From Loxodes magnus (Eukaryota > Ciliophora > Karyorelictea > Loxodida > Loxodidae): a DNA stretch of 64,000 nt. A program made the position numbers and the translations under genes. The DNA lies in NCBI GenBank assembly GCA_946699065.1, contig CAMPDV010000447.1:173501-237500 (forward strand), read 5' to 3'. Each line of letters begins with the position of its first letter. Position 1 is the first letter of the stretch. The notes under the pieces are model-generated. The model saw only the letters and a program-made list of their open reading frames with translations. It ran no database searches and was not told the origin of the DNA. Below, piece after piece: positions 1-9,910 of this stretch.

Positions 1-599
1 AAGTCCTATATAGGCAAACGAACGAATCAAAAACCAAGTGATTACAAAGAAGATAAGTTATAGAGACTTACAAACTTTTTATTTAGTCGCTAGTCTAATC
101 TAGAGATTTGCTGGAGGGGATGAAATACCTCAAAAAACGTCAGCATTAAAATTATCGTGTCTTGTCAAATAAATTTCGAATAAATTATAAAAATAAATTA
201 TACTCTATGACAATTTTATTTTTGATTTAGTAAAATTAAAATTTTAATAAATTAAGACAAATAGTTAAAGAAAGTATAAAATTTATTAAACTAAAAGTTT
301 AAAAAAATCACAGAAACTTAAAAAAGAATTTTGAGGAACTAATAAAATAATAATTTATATGATATTTCAAAAGTAAAACTCTAAAAGTGAAAATGAAGAA
401 AAAATTGAATTTTTATAAAATTTTTTCTCTTATAAATAATAAATTATAATTTTATCTTTAATCATATTTTTAAATATAAAAACAAAAAAAAATTTAATTA
501 AAAATTTAAAAAAATTAAAGATAAATTGGACTTTATTTCCGAAGCTTGAAACAATTATTAATAAATACTTTTATAATCAAAGGTTAAAAATTTTATAGT
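1..599. other. AT-rich intergenic stretch, no gene seen
   Basis: The stretch is extremely AT-rich with short A and T runs. I see no conserved motif, zinc knuckle or tRNA. It lies beyond the 3' end of the minus-strand gag-like element that follows. Confidence 0.5.
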
Positions 600-1305
600 T
601 GTAAAAAAATGTTAAAGTTAAAAAGCTTTGTTAAAGCCTTAGTAGTCAGCCATCTGACCTATTCTATCAGCTTGTCTCTATTAGTTTGTCTTGAATTCCT
701 ACTAGGCTTAGTTAGGCGGTGTAGCACTTCATTAGTGCACCATCCTTTAATATTCGGAATAGTTTTGGTCTTGCACTTAGCGTTCCTAATTATTTATCCA
801 AGGATTAAGATTTGAATTAAAGAATTTTTTTCTATAAATTTTTCCGCTTTATGTTGGATGTATCCTAAATAGTTTTCTAAAAATATCTTATTTATTCTTT
901 CTTTAAATTTCGCTTATTTAATAGCAGTATTTTCATTGGTATTATTTATTGCACACGTAGCATTTTATTCTTCTTTTAAACTATTATTCCTGTAACATTT
1001 ATTTAATTTAAATTTACTACTTATTTTAAATAAACGTTTACTGTTTATTTTAATTTGAGGCTTCATTTTCTATTTCCATAGGATCTGATTAATTCTGTTA
1101 AATCGAAAATGGTGTTACCTGAATTTATTATTAAATTTAAAGAATTCTTTGTTCCAGTTTGTTTTCTATTTCTTATGATGATTAATATTGTTTCTCAAGT
1201 AAAGACGTTATTAGTTTTTCTAATTTTTCTACTTTATCAGTGAGGTATCTATTTTTAAACATAAACTCTTTTAATGACTTAGATAATATTTCTATTTGAG
1301 TTTAT

Positions 1306-1320
1306 GTCGGAAGTTTTTTA
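1306..1320. repeat. Target-site duplication, left copy
   Basis: GTCGGAAGTTTTTTA is the empty-site sequence that is uninterrupted in the 39-kb copy of the host element (39418-39436, reverse complement). It pairs with the copy at 2160-2175. Confidence 0.75.
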
Positions 1321-2159
1321 ATAATAATAATAATAATATACTTAAAGTTAGTAGAGTTTTGCATTCTCTGGAATTGCAACCAGTTCCTGCGAACAGTTTT
1401 TTTAACGTGGGTGTGATCCACGACCTTTTTATTAAGTGGAAGGTTACCACTGTAACCGTTCAAGTGGTCTTGCAAAAAGCTTTTATTTGTAGATCCCTGT
1501 TGGAGTTATTCATAGTTTATTGAGTTGTCTCCATGTTCTTTTCTGCTCTTATTCGTTTATTTTCTTTCATTATCAACAGTTTTTTAAAATATGTTGATTT
1601 GATTTGCAACATCAACAAAGTTTGTATTATTGTCTTTATTTCGTTCTTTTTTATGATAATTTATTTTCTATATTTTCTAATATTTTAATGAAACTTGTAG
1701 CAATCATTTCTTTTTCTGGATTCAATTCTGTTTTTAATTCTATTGGTATTTTTTCTATTTCCATTTTTGTGTCGTATTTAAAATTTTATTATGATTAAGT
1801 TTAGAGTTATTCTTCCGTTATTAATTTGCTACAAATAAGTTATCTTCTAAGTATTAGTAATTCGTTGTTCTAATCTTCTATGTTACTCATTAGTTCCCGT
1901 ATTTTTTCGCCTAAGTTGTAAGTTGTTTCTTCATAATTTGAGATTACTTTTTACATTTGGTCTAATTAAATTTAAAGTTTTTGATTAGTTTCGTTTTTAG
2001 GTTAACTTATCTCTATTTATCCTACCATAACTTTACCTTCTGAAGAGGAGCTTGACTCCTCCTATTGTTATTATTTTTTCTAAATTTCTTTTGCCGCTTT
2101 TCTCTTTAGGTTTCTAAGTTATCTTTTTGAGAATCGAAGAGATTAATCCTTTTTTTTTC
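1321..2159 (-). mobile_element. Nested gag-like retroelement, MEQS family
   Basis: An 839-bp insert sits inside the preceding element and is flanked by a 15-16 bp target-site duplication. Its 3' end on the minus strand is an ATT repeat tail (1321-1335). Read with TAA/TAG=Q and TGA=W it encodes a protein very close to the 18.2-kb element. It has an SSSSSEGK tract, a coiled-coil-like middle, the CCHC knuckle CWCCKSNQHILKNC and then LWITPTGIYK. The start ATG appears mutated to AAG. The TGA found in the last hairpin loop of its relatives is TGC here. It is likely a non-coding or decayed copy. Confidence 0.8.
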
Positions 2160-2175
2160 GTCGGAGGTTTTTTTA
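2160..2175. repeat. Target-site duplication, right copy
   Basis: GTCGGAGGTTTTTTTA repeats the left copy with one substitution and one extra T. Together they fix the nested insertion at 1321-2159. Confidence 0.75.
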
Positions 2176-2559
2176 ATTCTGGATTTCCAAGTGGTTAATG
2201 TTCGTCATATCAATCATATTTCTCACTTTCACTCATTGTAATTATTTCGCTTTTTTATTTTTTAGAGAATTTTTCTGTTTAAATGTTTTGTTCAAAGTTC
2301 TGTTATTTCTTAGAAGCCATTTTATATAAGTAAGATATAAATAAATCCTTTTAAAGTAAAAATAATAAAAAATAATTAAGTTTAATATTAGATTTAGCGT
2401 TTAAATTTAATTTATTATTTATTATTTTTTAAAAAGATACTATAATGTTTAAAAAGATAAAATAATTGCTTAGATTTTTTTATTTATTACTTTAATTTAA
2501 AAGCTAAAAATTAATCTAAATAGTTTATAAAAATTTATAGGAGAAAAAATAAAAAACAA

Positions 2560-3362
2560 TATCTCTTTATAAAAATAAAAAAGTTAATAAAATTATAAAA
2601 TTAGAAAGTTTAAAAATTTTAAAAAAAAATATCGATATATTTTAGAAAATAAAAGAAACCTTAAAAATAAAAATTATATAGAATATCATTCTATTTTTAA
2701 AAATTAAGCTGATAAAAAAATCTCAAATTAGTTGATAAAATGAAGAAATTAGTTTAAAAGTATGAAGAAACAATTAATAATTGAAAATAAGATCAGAAAA
2801 TTAATGAACAACTTCGAAGATTAAGATAATTATTTATTAAACTTTGTTTTTAGCTAATCTAAAATAACTTAGTAACAGAATAGTAACTATATAAAAAATC
2901 CTAGTCAATATTTAAAATAGAATAAAACAATATTATAGAAAATAAAAATGAAAAAGTTAAATTAGTTTATCAAAAATAAAAGAAAATGAGATGACTGACT
3001 TAAATTTACAAAAGATAATAAAATTACTAAAAATATTTAAAAAAAAAGATAAAAGAAAATAGATCAAAAGCTGTAAATACTGCAATTCAATTTACCACAT
3101 CATATTAAAATGTTGAGCCTGAAAAAACTAAAGATAAGAGAACAACAAAGAACAAGAAGGATGATGAATAAACATAAGATCACTGAAATTTGAATTTATA
3201 AATAAAAATTTTATCAAAAACGGTATATTATTGATATTAGTATCCTGCCAAATATTAAAAAAAATTATGATACTCATCCAAGTAAAATAAATGGCATAGT
3301 TGTCAAGTTGAAAGTCCAGGTGAAACTAAAACTTCAACTTTGAGTATATTATTATTATTACT
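2560..3362 (+). mobile_element. Gag-like retroelement, MEQS family, decayed 5' part
   Basis: The plus strand carries the CCHC knuckle CKYCNSIYHIILKC near 3073-3115. Upstream lies a Q/K/E-rich coiled-coil-like region similar to the 18.2-kb element. The 3' end has a stem (AGTTGAAAG...CTTCAACT) followed by an ATT tail at about 3344-3360. I see no start ATG at the position expected from relatives, so the copy is probably inactive. The left boundary is approximate. Confidence 0.6.
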
Positions 3363-4490
3363 ATTTAATTTTAAATAAAATTAGATTTATTCTTTAGTTT
3401 AAAATTTCTTCCAGTTTAAATTATTTTAGTTTTTTTCTTTTTCATAAATTATTAAGAAATTTTATGTCTTTAAGAAATTAAATTTAATTACTTAGTTATA
3501 AATTTATACCAAATTTAATTTATGTTTATTAAAATTATCCACCAAGTATTTTTCTAAATGATAGTAATTTAATTAAATTAAACTATTTTTAAATATTTTT
3601 ATCAATTTTACATAAGCTGTTTTAAAATTATAATTTTCCTGAAGCTCTTCAGCTAATTTATCTATTCCTTAAAGCATATTAAGTTTAGTTAAATTTTATA
3701 TTATATAAAATATAGTTATTAATTTAATGCTTCTATTTTACTTGATTTATAATAGATCTTATTTTCTAATTTTTTAATCTTTGCTGCAAATTCATAGAAT
3801 TTAATTGCTTTTTTACATATTTTGATCTATAAAAATAATAATTTAACTTTAAATATTTTAAAATAATTTGGTTTAAATAAGATTTTTCTTATATTTACTA
3901 TTTATAAAAAAGCAAATTTAAATGCTTAAAACATAATTTTTATTCTTTTTAATATTAAATAATGCATCTTTTTAATTACTTTACTTTTAACTTATTTTTT
4001 AATAAATTTTTCATTCTAATTTTTACTATATTTTCAAACATAAGAAAATAAATGCTTTTTATCAACTTAAGATAAAATTCAAATTTTTTAAATACTTGAA
4101 AGATTTTTAATTAAACTTTAGAAAGAAAAAAAATTATAAATTTGCTTTTGTAAAAGAAAAAATTAATGAAAACTAAATAATTAAAAAAATATTAAATGAA
4201 GAAGTTGAGATTGAGTTTCGTAAATAATTTAACACTTATCTTTTAATATTATTTATCTATATCTGCTAATTTTATCTTCTCTATTATTTTCTCTTTTACA
4301 AATCCTTAATAACGATTTTTTTATTATATATTTTATTCTCTTTAATTTCATAATTATAATAATTAGTAAAAAAATATCAAATTTTAAAATTAAAAATTAT
4401 AATTTAGTAATAATATAGTAAAGATATATTAAAAATAAAGTATAAGTTATTTAATTAAATATATTAATTGAAAAGTGATAATTAAATTAA
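3363..4490. other. AT-rich stretch without a recognised gene
   Basis: Only AT-rich sequence is visible. The last 150 bp resemble the start of the block repeated at 15.7 and 42 kb. Confidence 0.4.
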
Positions 4491-4504
4491 TAGATTACAC
4501 TTTA
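4491..4504. repeat. Target-site duplication, left copy
   Basis: TAGATTACACTTTA, identical to 5335-5348. Confidence 0.85.
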
Positions 4505-5334
4505 TTATTATTATTATTATAAACTAAAAGTAATAAAAAAGTTCTGCCTCAACTGGGATCTCAACCAGGTACGTGCTGCCATTTTGGTTTCGTGGATGGA
4601 TATCACGACCATTTTTTCCTTGTGGATGGTGTCCACGTTTCGTGCTCTGGTTTTGCAAAAATTCTTCTTTTAAAAACTCCTTACTAGTTTATATAGAGTC
4701 AGTTGATTTCCTTTCATCTTTTATTTTCTTCTTTTTTTATGAGGATTTTTCATTCCCTACAATATTTTAGTAAATGTCCCTTCGATTTGCAATAAAAGCA
4801 ACTTTTAACTTAGTTTTACTCTTTTCTTTTTGGAAGCATTTTTTTCTCTAGGGCTCCAATTCGTTTTAATATTTCTTAGTTTGAACCTTCTTCATTGTTC
4901 ATGCGATTTTGTTAAACTTTAGGTGATTGATCTTCGATTATCATTCTATTTGATGTCTTAAAACTTTTTTACGATTATAAATACAATTCTTGCTCACTTA
5001 CTACTTTTTTTTCTATTAGTTAATTTTTTAATATTATTATTTCGTTATTTAAATCTTCAATTTCATTCATAAAATTGCGAATTCTCTCTCCTTAATTGAA
5101 TATAATTTCGTCAAAGTCAGATATTCTTTTATTTAGTTCCTAATATTGCTCCATTGTTATTAATACTGTTTTAGTTTAGTTCTCTTCCTTCTCTAGAATA
5201 CCCACCATGATCTTACCTTGGGAGGAAGAGCTCGATTCGTTCAATTTTTCTTATTGTCTAATAGCCTTAGCTGCTTTCTTTCCAATCTTTCTGGCTTAGT
5301 TCTTAGACATTCTTATTGACTACTCCATTTTTTT
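4505..5334 (-). mobile_element. Complete gag-like retroelement, MEQS family
   Basis: This 830-bp element is bounded by a perfect 14-bp duplication, TAGATTACACTTTA, at 4491-4504 and 5335-5348. On the minus strand it starts with an A-run directly before the ATG. It carries one ORF and ends in stacked hairpins and an (ATT)n tail. Its length, ORF and ends match the 832-bp element at 18210-19041. No reverse transcriptase is encoded, so mobilisation in trans by a LINE is inferred. Confidence 0.85.
4561..5328 (-). CDS. Gag-like CCHC zinc-knuckle protein of a retroelement
   Basis: The ORF is 255 codons plus stop in one frame, with TAA/TAG=Q and TGA=W. The protein starts MEQSIRMSKNQ and has a basic N-terminus, then a Ser-rich tract SSSSSQGK near residue 35. 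A long Q/E/K-rich, coiled-coil-like middle follows, then the knuckle CFYCKSKGHLLKYC (C-x2-C-x4-H-x4-C). After it come LYINQQGVFKRR and two W..YPST-like repeats. The stop TGA (4561-4563) lies in the loop of the last hairpin. The likely role is RNA or nucleoprotein binding during retroposition. Assignment as gag/ORF1-like is by architecture, not by a database match. Confidence 0.75.
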
Positions 5335-5348
5335 TAGATTACACTTTA
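5335..5348. repeat. Target-site duplication, right copy
   Basis: TAGATTACACTTTA, identical to 4491-4504, on the other side of the 830-bp element. Confidence 0.85.
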
Positions 5349-7010
5349 ATGTTTGATATATAATCTAAATAATAATAGACAATTATTAAATATTTGATTA
5401 AATCTATTTAAGTTTTTAAAAGTATTTTAGTTGATATATCTTTAATTTCACATAAAGTAATTTTTTATTACTATTTAAGCTAAAATTTATAGTTATTAAT
5501 TATATAATTTTGATAATATTTAGGTTAATATTATCTGCTTATATTATTTTTACTTATTATTTATATTAGAAAAAAGGTTTATCTAGCTAGGAACTAACAC
5601 AACTGTATTTGTAAAGAATTGAATTATATAATTAATAATGGTTATAAAGTAGTAAAGATAAGTATACAATTGATAAAAAATGGGAGTTACTATTTAGTAA
5701 GCAGCATTATTAGATTAATCTATATTATTTAAGTTATTTAATAAAGATATTTAATATTTCTATTTAAAGAAAATTGTATAATTTGATAATAAATTTAAGA
5801 TTTATTATTTTAGTTTTTTAAAATATAAGTAAAATAATTAGAAAATAGTAAATTTTAATTCTAAGTATTTTTATAAAATAAAGCTTTATAAAATCATTTA
5901 TAAAAATATTTTAAATTTTTATTTTTACTGTCATAATATTTAAATTTTTAATTATTTAAATTATTTATCCTTTAATTATTTAGTTTTATATTTGCTACTA
6001 ATTTTAGGGAAAAATATATCTATAAGCATAATTTTGTTTATAATAAAATCTTTAATGTTTCTTCTGTAATTTTATTAAAACTTGTTCTATTTAAATAATA
6101 GATTAAATTTAATATCTACTCTTTACTATAAGATACATTTATTTAAACTATTTATTTAAATATTAAATCTTTAATATTCTAGATTTTCAATCTTCAAAAA
6201 TTTATCAATATTTCTTTAAAAACAATATCAAAAAGAGAATATTAAATCAATATTTAAATACATCAAAATAAATCTACCTAATTCAATATAAACATTTACT
6301 TCTTACATTATAATCAATTCAATATCATTACTAAATCCAATTATATAGATCAAACTAATCAAATGTAGTTAATACATCAAAATACATCAACTAATTATTT
6401 AATATTATTTAGACTACCAGATACAAGTAAACACTTTTATAATTAAACTAACTTAAAACTATTCAAATTCATATCTTCTATTTTTGTATTATCAATAACT
6501 AAATTATAAATATTTTATTACTAATTTTATATATCAAAACTAAATATTATAGAAAGTCTACCACTTCAATGTCGCAAAGTTATTTAATAAATTTTTTTTA
6601 AGTTAAAAATATTATTTGCCGGAATTTTTCACAGTACTAGCATTATTTTAAGAGTTTTTTCTTCTATAGGCCGTGAACGGAATGTAACTGAGAGACCTTT
6701 GTATTTGGCATCCTTCATCATTAATAATACTTGATGTTTCTTTAGTTTTGTCTTTTCTTGGCTTCTACCTAGATTCTGATTCAGCTCTTCGTCATGAAGT
6801 ATTCTATGTTATTAGAGTTTAAGTTAATCTCAGTTGGAGGATTGTTTTTTTCTAATTAAAATTAATTATATATATAATAAATTGAATTTAAATGCTTTTA
6901 ATCTAAAAATAAAATTTCAAAGTTAAATTTATTAAAATAAATAGATTGCTCTATTTCTTGAGATTTTATTTAGTTTACCTTTAAATATTCTAAAATAAAT
7001 AATAAAATCT
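5349..7010. repeat. AT-rich repeated block, copy 1
   Basis: This block recurs around 15690-20032 and 41965-44275 in the same order. It begins with a low-complexity AT part, then a segment ending in GGAACTAACNNNNCT, a further AT part and the 0.3-kb module at about 6545-6855. No gene is evident outside that module. Copies 1 and 3 lead directly into the two RING-Kelch genes. Confidence 0.5.
6545..6855 (-). repeat. 0.3-kb dispersed module, decayed coding remnant (copy 1)
   Basis: Four related copies lie at 6545, 19569, 28772 and 43052. On the minus strand they read, with the ciliate code, as a protein tail: here MLVLWKIPANNIFNLKK, then IYQ and RHWSG. The Trp codon is TGA in this copy and TGG in the 28.8- and 43-kb copies. 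Two frames seem to be used, so the copy is probably decayed. The protein family is not recognised. A similar C-terminal stretch occurs in the MAS gag-like element at 39.3-40.1 kb. Confidence 0.5.
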
Positions 7011-7429
7011 ACTGTATTATATTATAAATTTAATTATTAAAAATATTCCATTTCAATTCTTAAATTATTGACATAATTCATTAACTTAATTCTATTTTTA
7101 CAATTAAATGAATTATCTACAAATATTAATTTAGTCTTTAATATCAGTCCAATAATACTCATTTATTTTTAATAATTTATCTTTATATTAATTTACCAAT
7201 AAACTATTAATAATTTCTATTTAATATTAGTTATATATAAAATAGATTAAAAGAGAATATAAGGTAATAGATGATAATATTTAAAGTAAGTAATAAATTA
7301 TAAATAGATTAGTTACATTAGTATTAGAGGTAATATTAATAAGCTAGTTTATCATAGTAATAGTAATAATCTAATCTAAACTGTTATATTTACACTTTTA
7401 GCTTTTACATTTATTAACTTTATAATAAA

Positions 7430-8797
7430 ATGTAAGTCATCTACCTATGCTAATACTGCTCTTATCCTTTTAACCTAACTAACGCTATTCCTACTGTCTT
7501 ACCTTGTTCTCATACTTTCTGTAGCTTATGCTTAAAGACTTAGTACTATTTATAGAATCAAATCAGCTGCTGCATTTGTTATAAGGTATTTCACTTTAGA
7601 TTTGAAGATTTACCTATAAATGACGAATGGGTAGAGATATTACAATAATAATAGGAGTAGATTAATATTAGAAAGTAATGCTAATAGAAATTAAATTAAA
7701 TGAAGAATTAAATAGATTAGAAGTAAAATAAAATTACTTAGATTCAATAAATAGTTAGCTACTAATATTTGAATTTATTACCTTCATAACATATTACAAT
7801 ACTAAAATAATAGAAACTAAAGAATAGCAAGCGATATAATCTCCATCTGTAAGCCTTCGTTTCTATCACTTAAAAATATTCCTCAAATGCAATCAAATAA
7901 ATATATTACCAACTAAAATCTAAAATAATTGATTAAAGAAGCATTAAGTCAAGCAGAAAATAAATAATTTAAGCTGAGTAGAATATAAAGGAAAGTAAAT
8001 ATATTCATTGATTTTAATGGGGTACTTAAATTCTTCGATTATTTAATATAGAAACAGAATAAATTTAATAAGTTTAAATAAATATTAAAGTTCCTAGTTT
8101 TAATAGAAGTATTGAATATAGAAATAAATTATATTTAGTTGCAGGAGAAATAAATAAATAAGGAATAAAAGATACTTGATAATTTGACTTTTAAGGAAAT
8201 AGTAGAAAACTATCTAGTCTTAACTAAGGAAGATTTGGATTTGGATTAGTAGCAGCTTAAGATTATATATATGTAGTAGGAGGAACTTTTAATTTAAGTA
8301 AATTTTTACGAACAGTAGAAAAATTAAAGATAGGAAGTAAGAGTAAATGAGCATACTGTTCTTAGTTTCCTTTTGAAATAATAAGATAGACATTGGTAGC
8401 AGATAAAAATGAATAAAATATTTATTCGTTTGGAGGAGTAAACTAAAATTTTTAAATTTTAAATGACATATGAAAATATAATATATAGAGCGATATATGA
8501 AATAAATATCATTTAAATATTCCTGAAGCTGTTTATGATCCTTTAGTATTACTTGAACCTCTAATTATAGTTGGAGGAATAAAAAATCCATATAAAGAAG
8601 AATATTGTAGAAAGATATATAAAAGAAGCAATCAATTATGATAATAAATAGAATTTAAACATAACTCTTATAATTTATCAGCATTTAAAACAAGAGATAG
8701 ATTTGCTTATTCTTTTATAATTGATTCACCTAACCTTTTATTGTTGAGAGTCGATATAGTAAACTTGGGCTACAAGACCATAAGAATAAAGTTATGA
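7430..8797 (+). CDS. RING finger, coiled-coil, Kelch-repeat protein (candidate E3 ubiquitin ligase)
   Basis: One uninterrupted frame of 455 codons runs from ATG 7430 to TGA 8795-8797, with TAA/TAG=Q and TGA=W. Residues C7, C10, C26, H28, C31, C34, C47 and C50 form a C3HC4 RING (LPCSHTFCSLC). Residues about 60-200 are Q/K/E-rich and coiled-coil-like. Kelch blades follow with YLVAG, YVVGG, YSFGG and IIVGG near residues 235, 280, 331 and 379. Their hallmark Trp residues (DTW, DIWKY, DIWNK) are all TGA. RING plus Kelch suggests ubiquitin ligation with the propeller binding a substrate; that is family inference. The nearest duplicate is at 44652. TGA as stop is supported by the copy-2 stop at the same place. 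Confidence 0.8.
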
Positions 8798-9482
8798 ATG
8801 AAGTTAGATAAAATATAATAAATTTAAAGTATTTTTTAATAATAAATATTATATTATAGTATTTTATAAATTTGAATGTTTTTGGTATAATAAGAAGTAA
8901 TGATTATGTAGTAATATTTTTAGAATGTTATATATTGTAAGTTGATTTAATGTTAGTCTGATAGTTAGACAGTGATGGTGTTGATTGTAAGGGTTGATAT
9001 AAATATATTTGATATAATTAAATATTGTGTAATTAGTAGAGACATATTAATATTAAGTAATGATGCACATAATGATGTGCATAATGAATTTGAAAGTATG
9101 TTTTAATTTAGTATAAAATAAAAATATTTGAGTTTTAAAGTTGATGCTATCTACTTATGATTTAGTTATTATATTATAGTTTAAAAGAATTATTTAAATA
9201 ATAAAAATTTATAAAAAAGTGATCTAATAAACAGTTAGCTAAATTATTATCTTAAAAAGTTTATTATCTAAATAATACTAAAAATAAGCAAAAAGAATCT
9301 AATAATACATATAGATATAAATATTTATAGCTATTATATTACTTTAATAATTAAAGGTAAAAGTAAGTTTTAGTGATAAAATAATTCTTTATTGGATTAA
9401 CAAAGATTAAAGTTAGAAAATATTTTATCTAAAACATATTAAATGTTGCTTTTGTCTAAATAGCTATTTAAATTCATTTTAC
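8798..9482. other. Conserved 3' flank of the RING-Kelch duplication
   Basis: The flank is non-coding by appearance and nearly identical to 46017-46705. It contains a perfect small inverted repeat ATGCACAT-AATG-ATGTGCAT near 9062-9082, kept in both copies. A role as mRNA 3' end or terminator hairpin is possible but unproven. Confidence 0.45.
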
Positions 9483-9554
9483 TTATATCTTTTTTACTTA
9501 AGAAAAAGTAAAGACGAGTATTTTAAAAAGAGCATGAACAATGAAGTTATATAA

Positions 9555-9910
9555 ATGCTCACAAAAAAGAAAATTTATAAGTGAAAATATTATGATTACT
9601 ACTATATTGAGTGCTCTAAAGTTATATAATATATTATTAAGAAGCTTCTTTTTTAATAGATAGATAAACTTCTTGATAGTTTAATGAATTTCTTGGTGGA
9701 TATTACCATAATTTAATTATAATTTAAATATCATTGATATGAAGTGTTATTAGCCATTGTACTGGATCCAAAACTGAAAAAGGATAGATTGACAATAGGA
9801 CAGTTAAAATTAGTAAAGATTAAGGACTCTTGAAGATATATAACCGATAGTTTCTCTACATTTTAATACAATTTTTTGATAGCATAAAGAACATTAAAAA
9901 AACTATATAC
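9555..9910 (+). CDS. Coding-like segment just upstream of LINE ORF2, function unknown
   Basis: From ATG 9555 a single frame (TAA/TAG=Q, TGA=W) stays open and reads like protein, including LLAIVLDPKLKKDRLTIG around 9744-9797. It could be the end of the LINE's first ORF, the end of a host gene, or a hAT-like fragment (the VLDPK stretch). No zinc knuckle is present. It begins directly after the duplication breakpoint at 9482, so it may be truncated. I do not recognise it. Confidence 0.35.

Larger units (their letters stand above)
600..2330 (-). mobile_element. Gag-like retroelement, MAS family, interrupted by a nested element
   Basis: On the minus strand an ORF opens at ATG 2320-2318 with MASKKQQNFEQNI (TAA/TAG=Q). 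It matches the plus-strand copy at 39267-40118 base for base over long stretches. The match breaks at 2159-1321, where another element has inserted, and then resumes through the C-terminal part. The zinc-knuckle region and the C-terminal module seen in the 39-kb copy follow. The gene is therefore split and probably dead. No reverse transcriptase is present. The function of the protein is inferred from its CCHC knuckle (RNA binding, gag or LINE ORF1-like). Confidence 0.75.
7215..9482 (+). repeat. Segmental duplication carrying a RING-Kelch gene, copy 1
   Basis: About 2.27 kb is repeated in direct orientation at 44445-46705. The 5' flank with the RING-coding part and most of the 3' flank look almost identical. 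Differences are concentrated in the gene's coiled coil and Kelch half. Homology stops sharply at about 9482/46705, where a LINE region follows here and an unrelated gene end follows in copy 2. Confidence 0.85.

Noticed and set aside
609..815. Standard-code ORF of 68 codons on the plus strand
   Set aside because: It lies antisense to the C-terminal part of the minus-strand gag-like element and exists only because the standard code was used.
9744..9800. hAT transposase fragment from LLAIVLDPKLKKD
   Set aside because: A single short resemblance; the segment is equally explained as part of the LINE or a truncated host gene.
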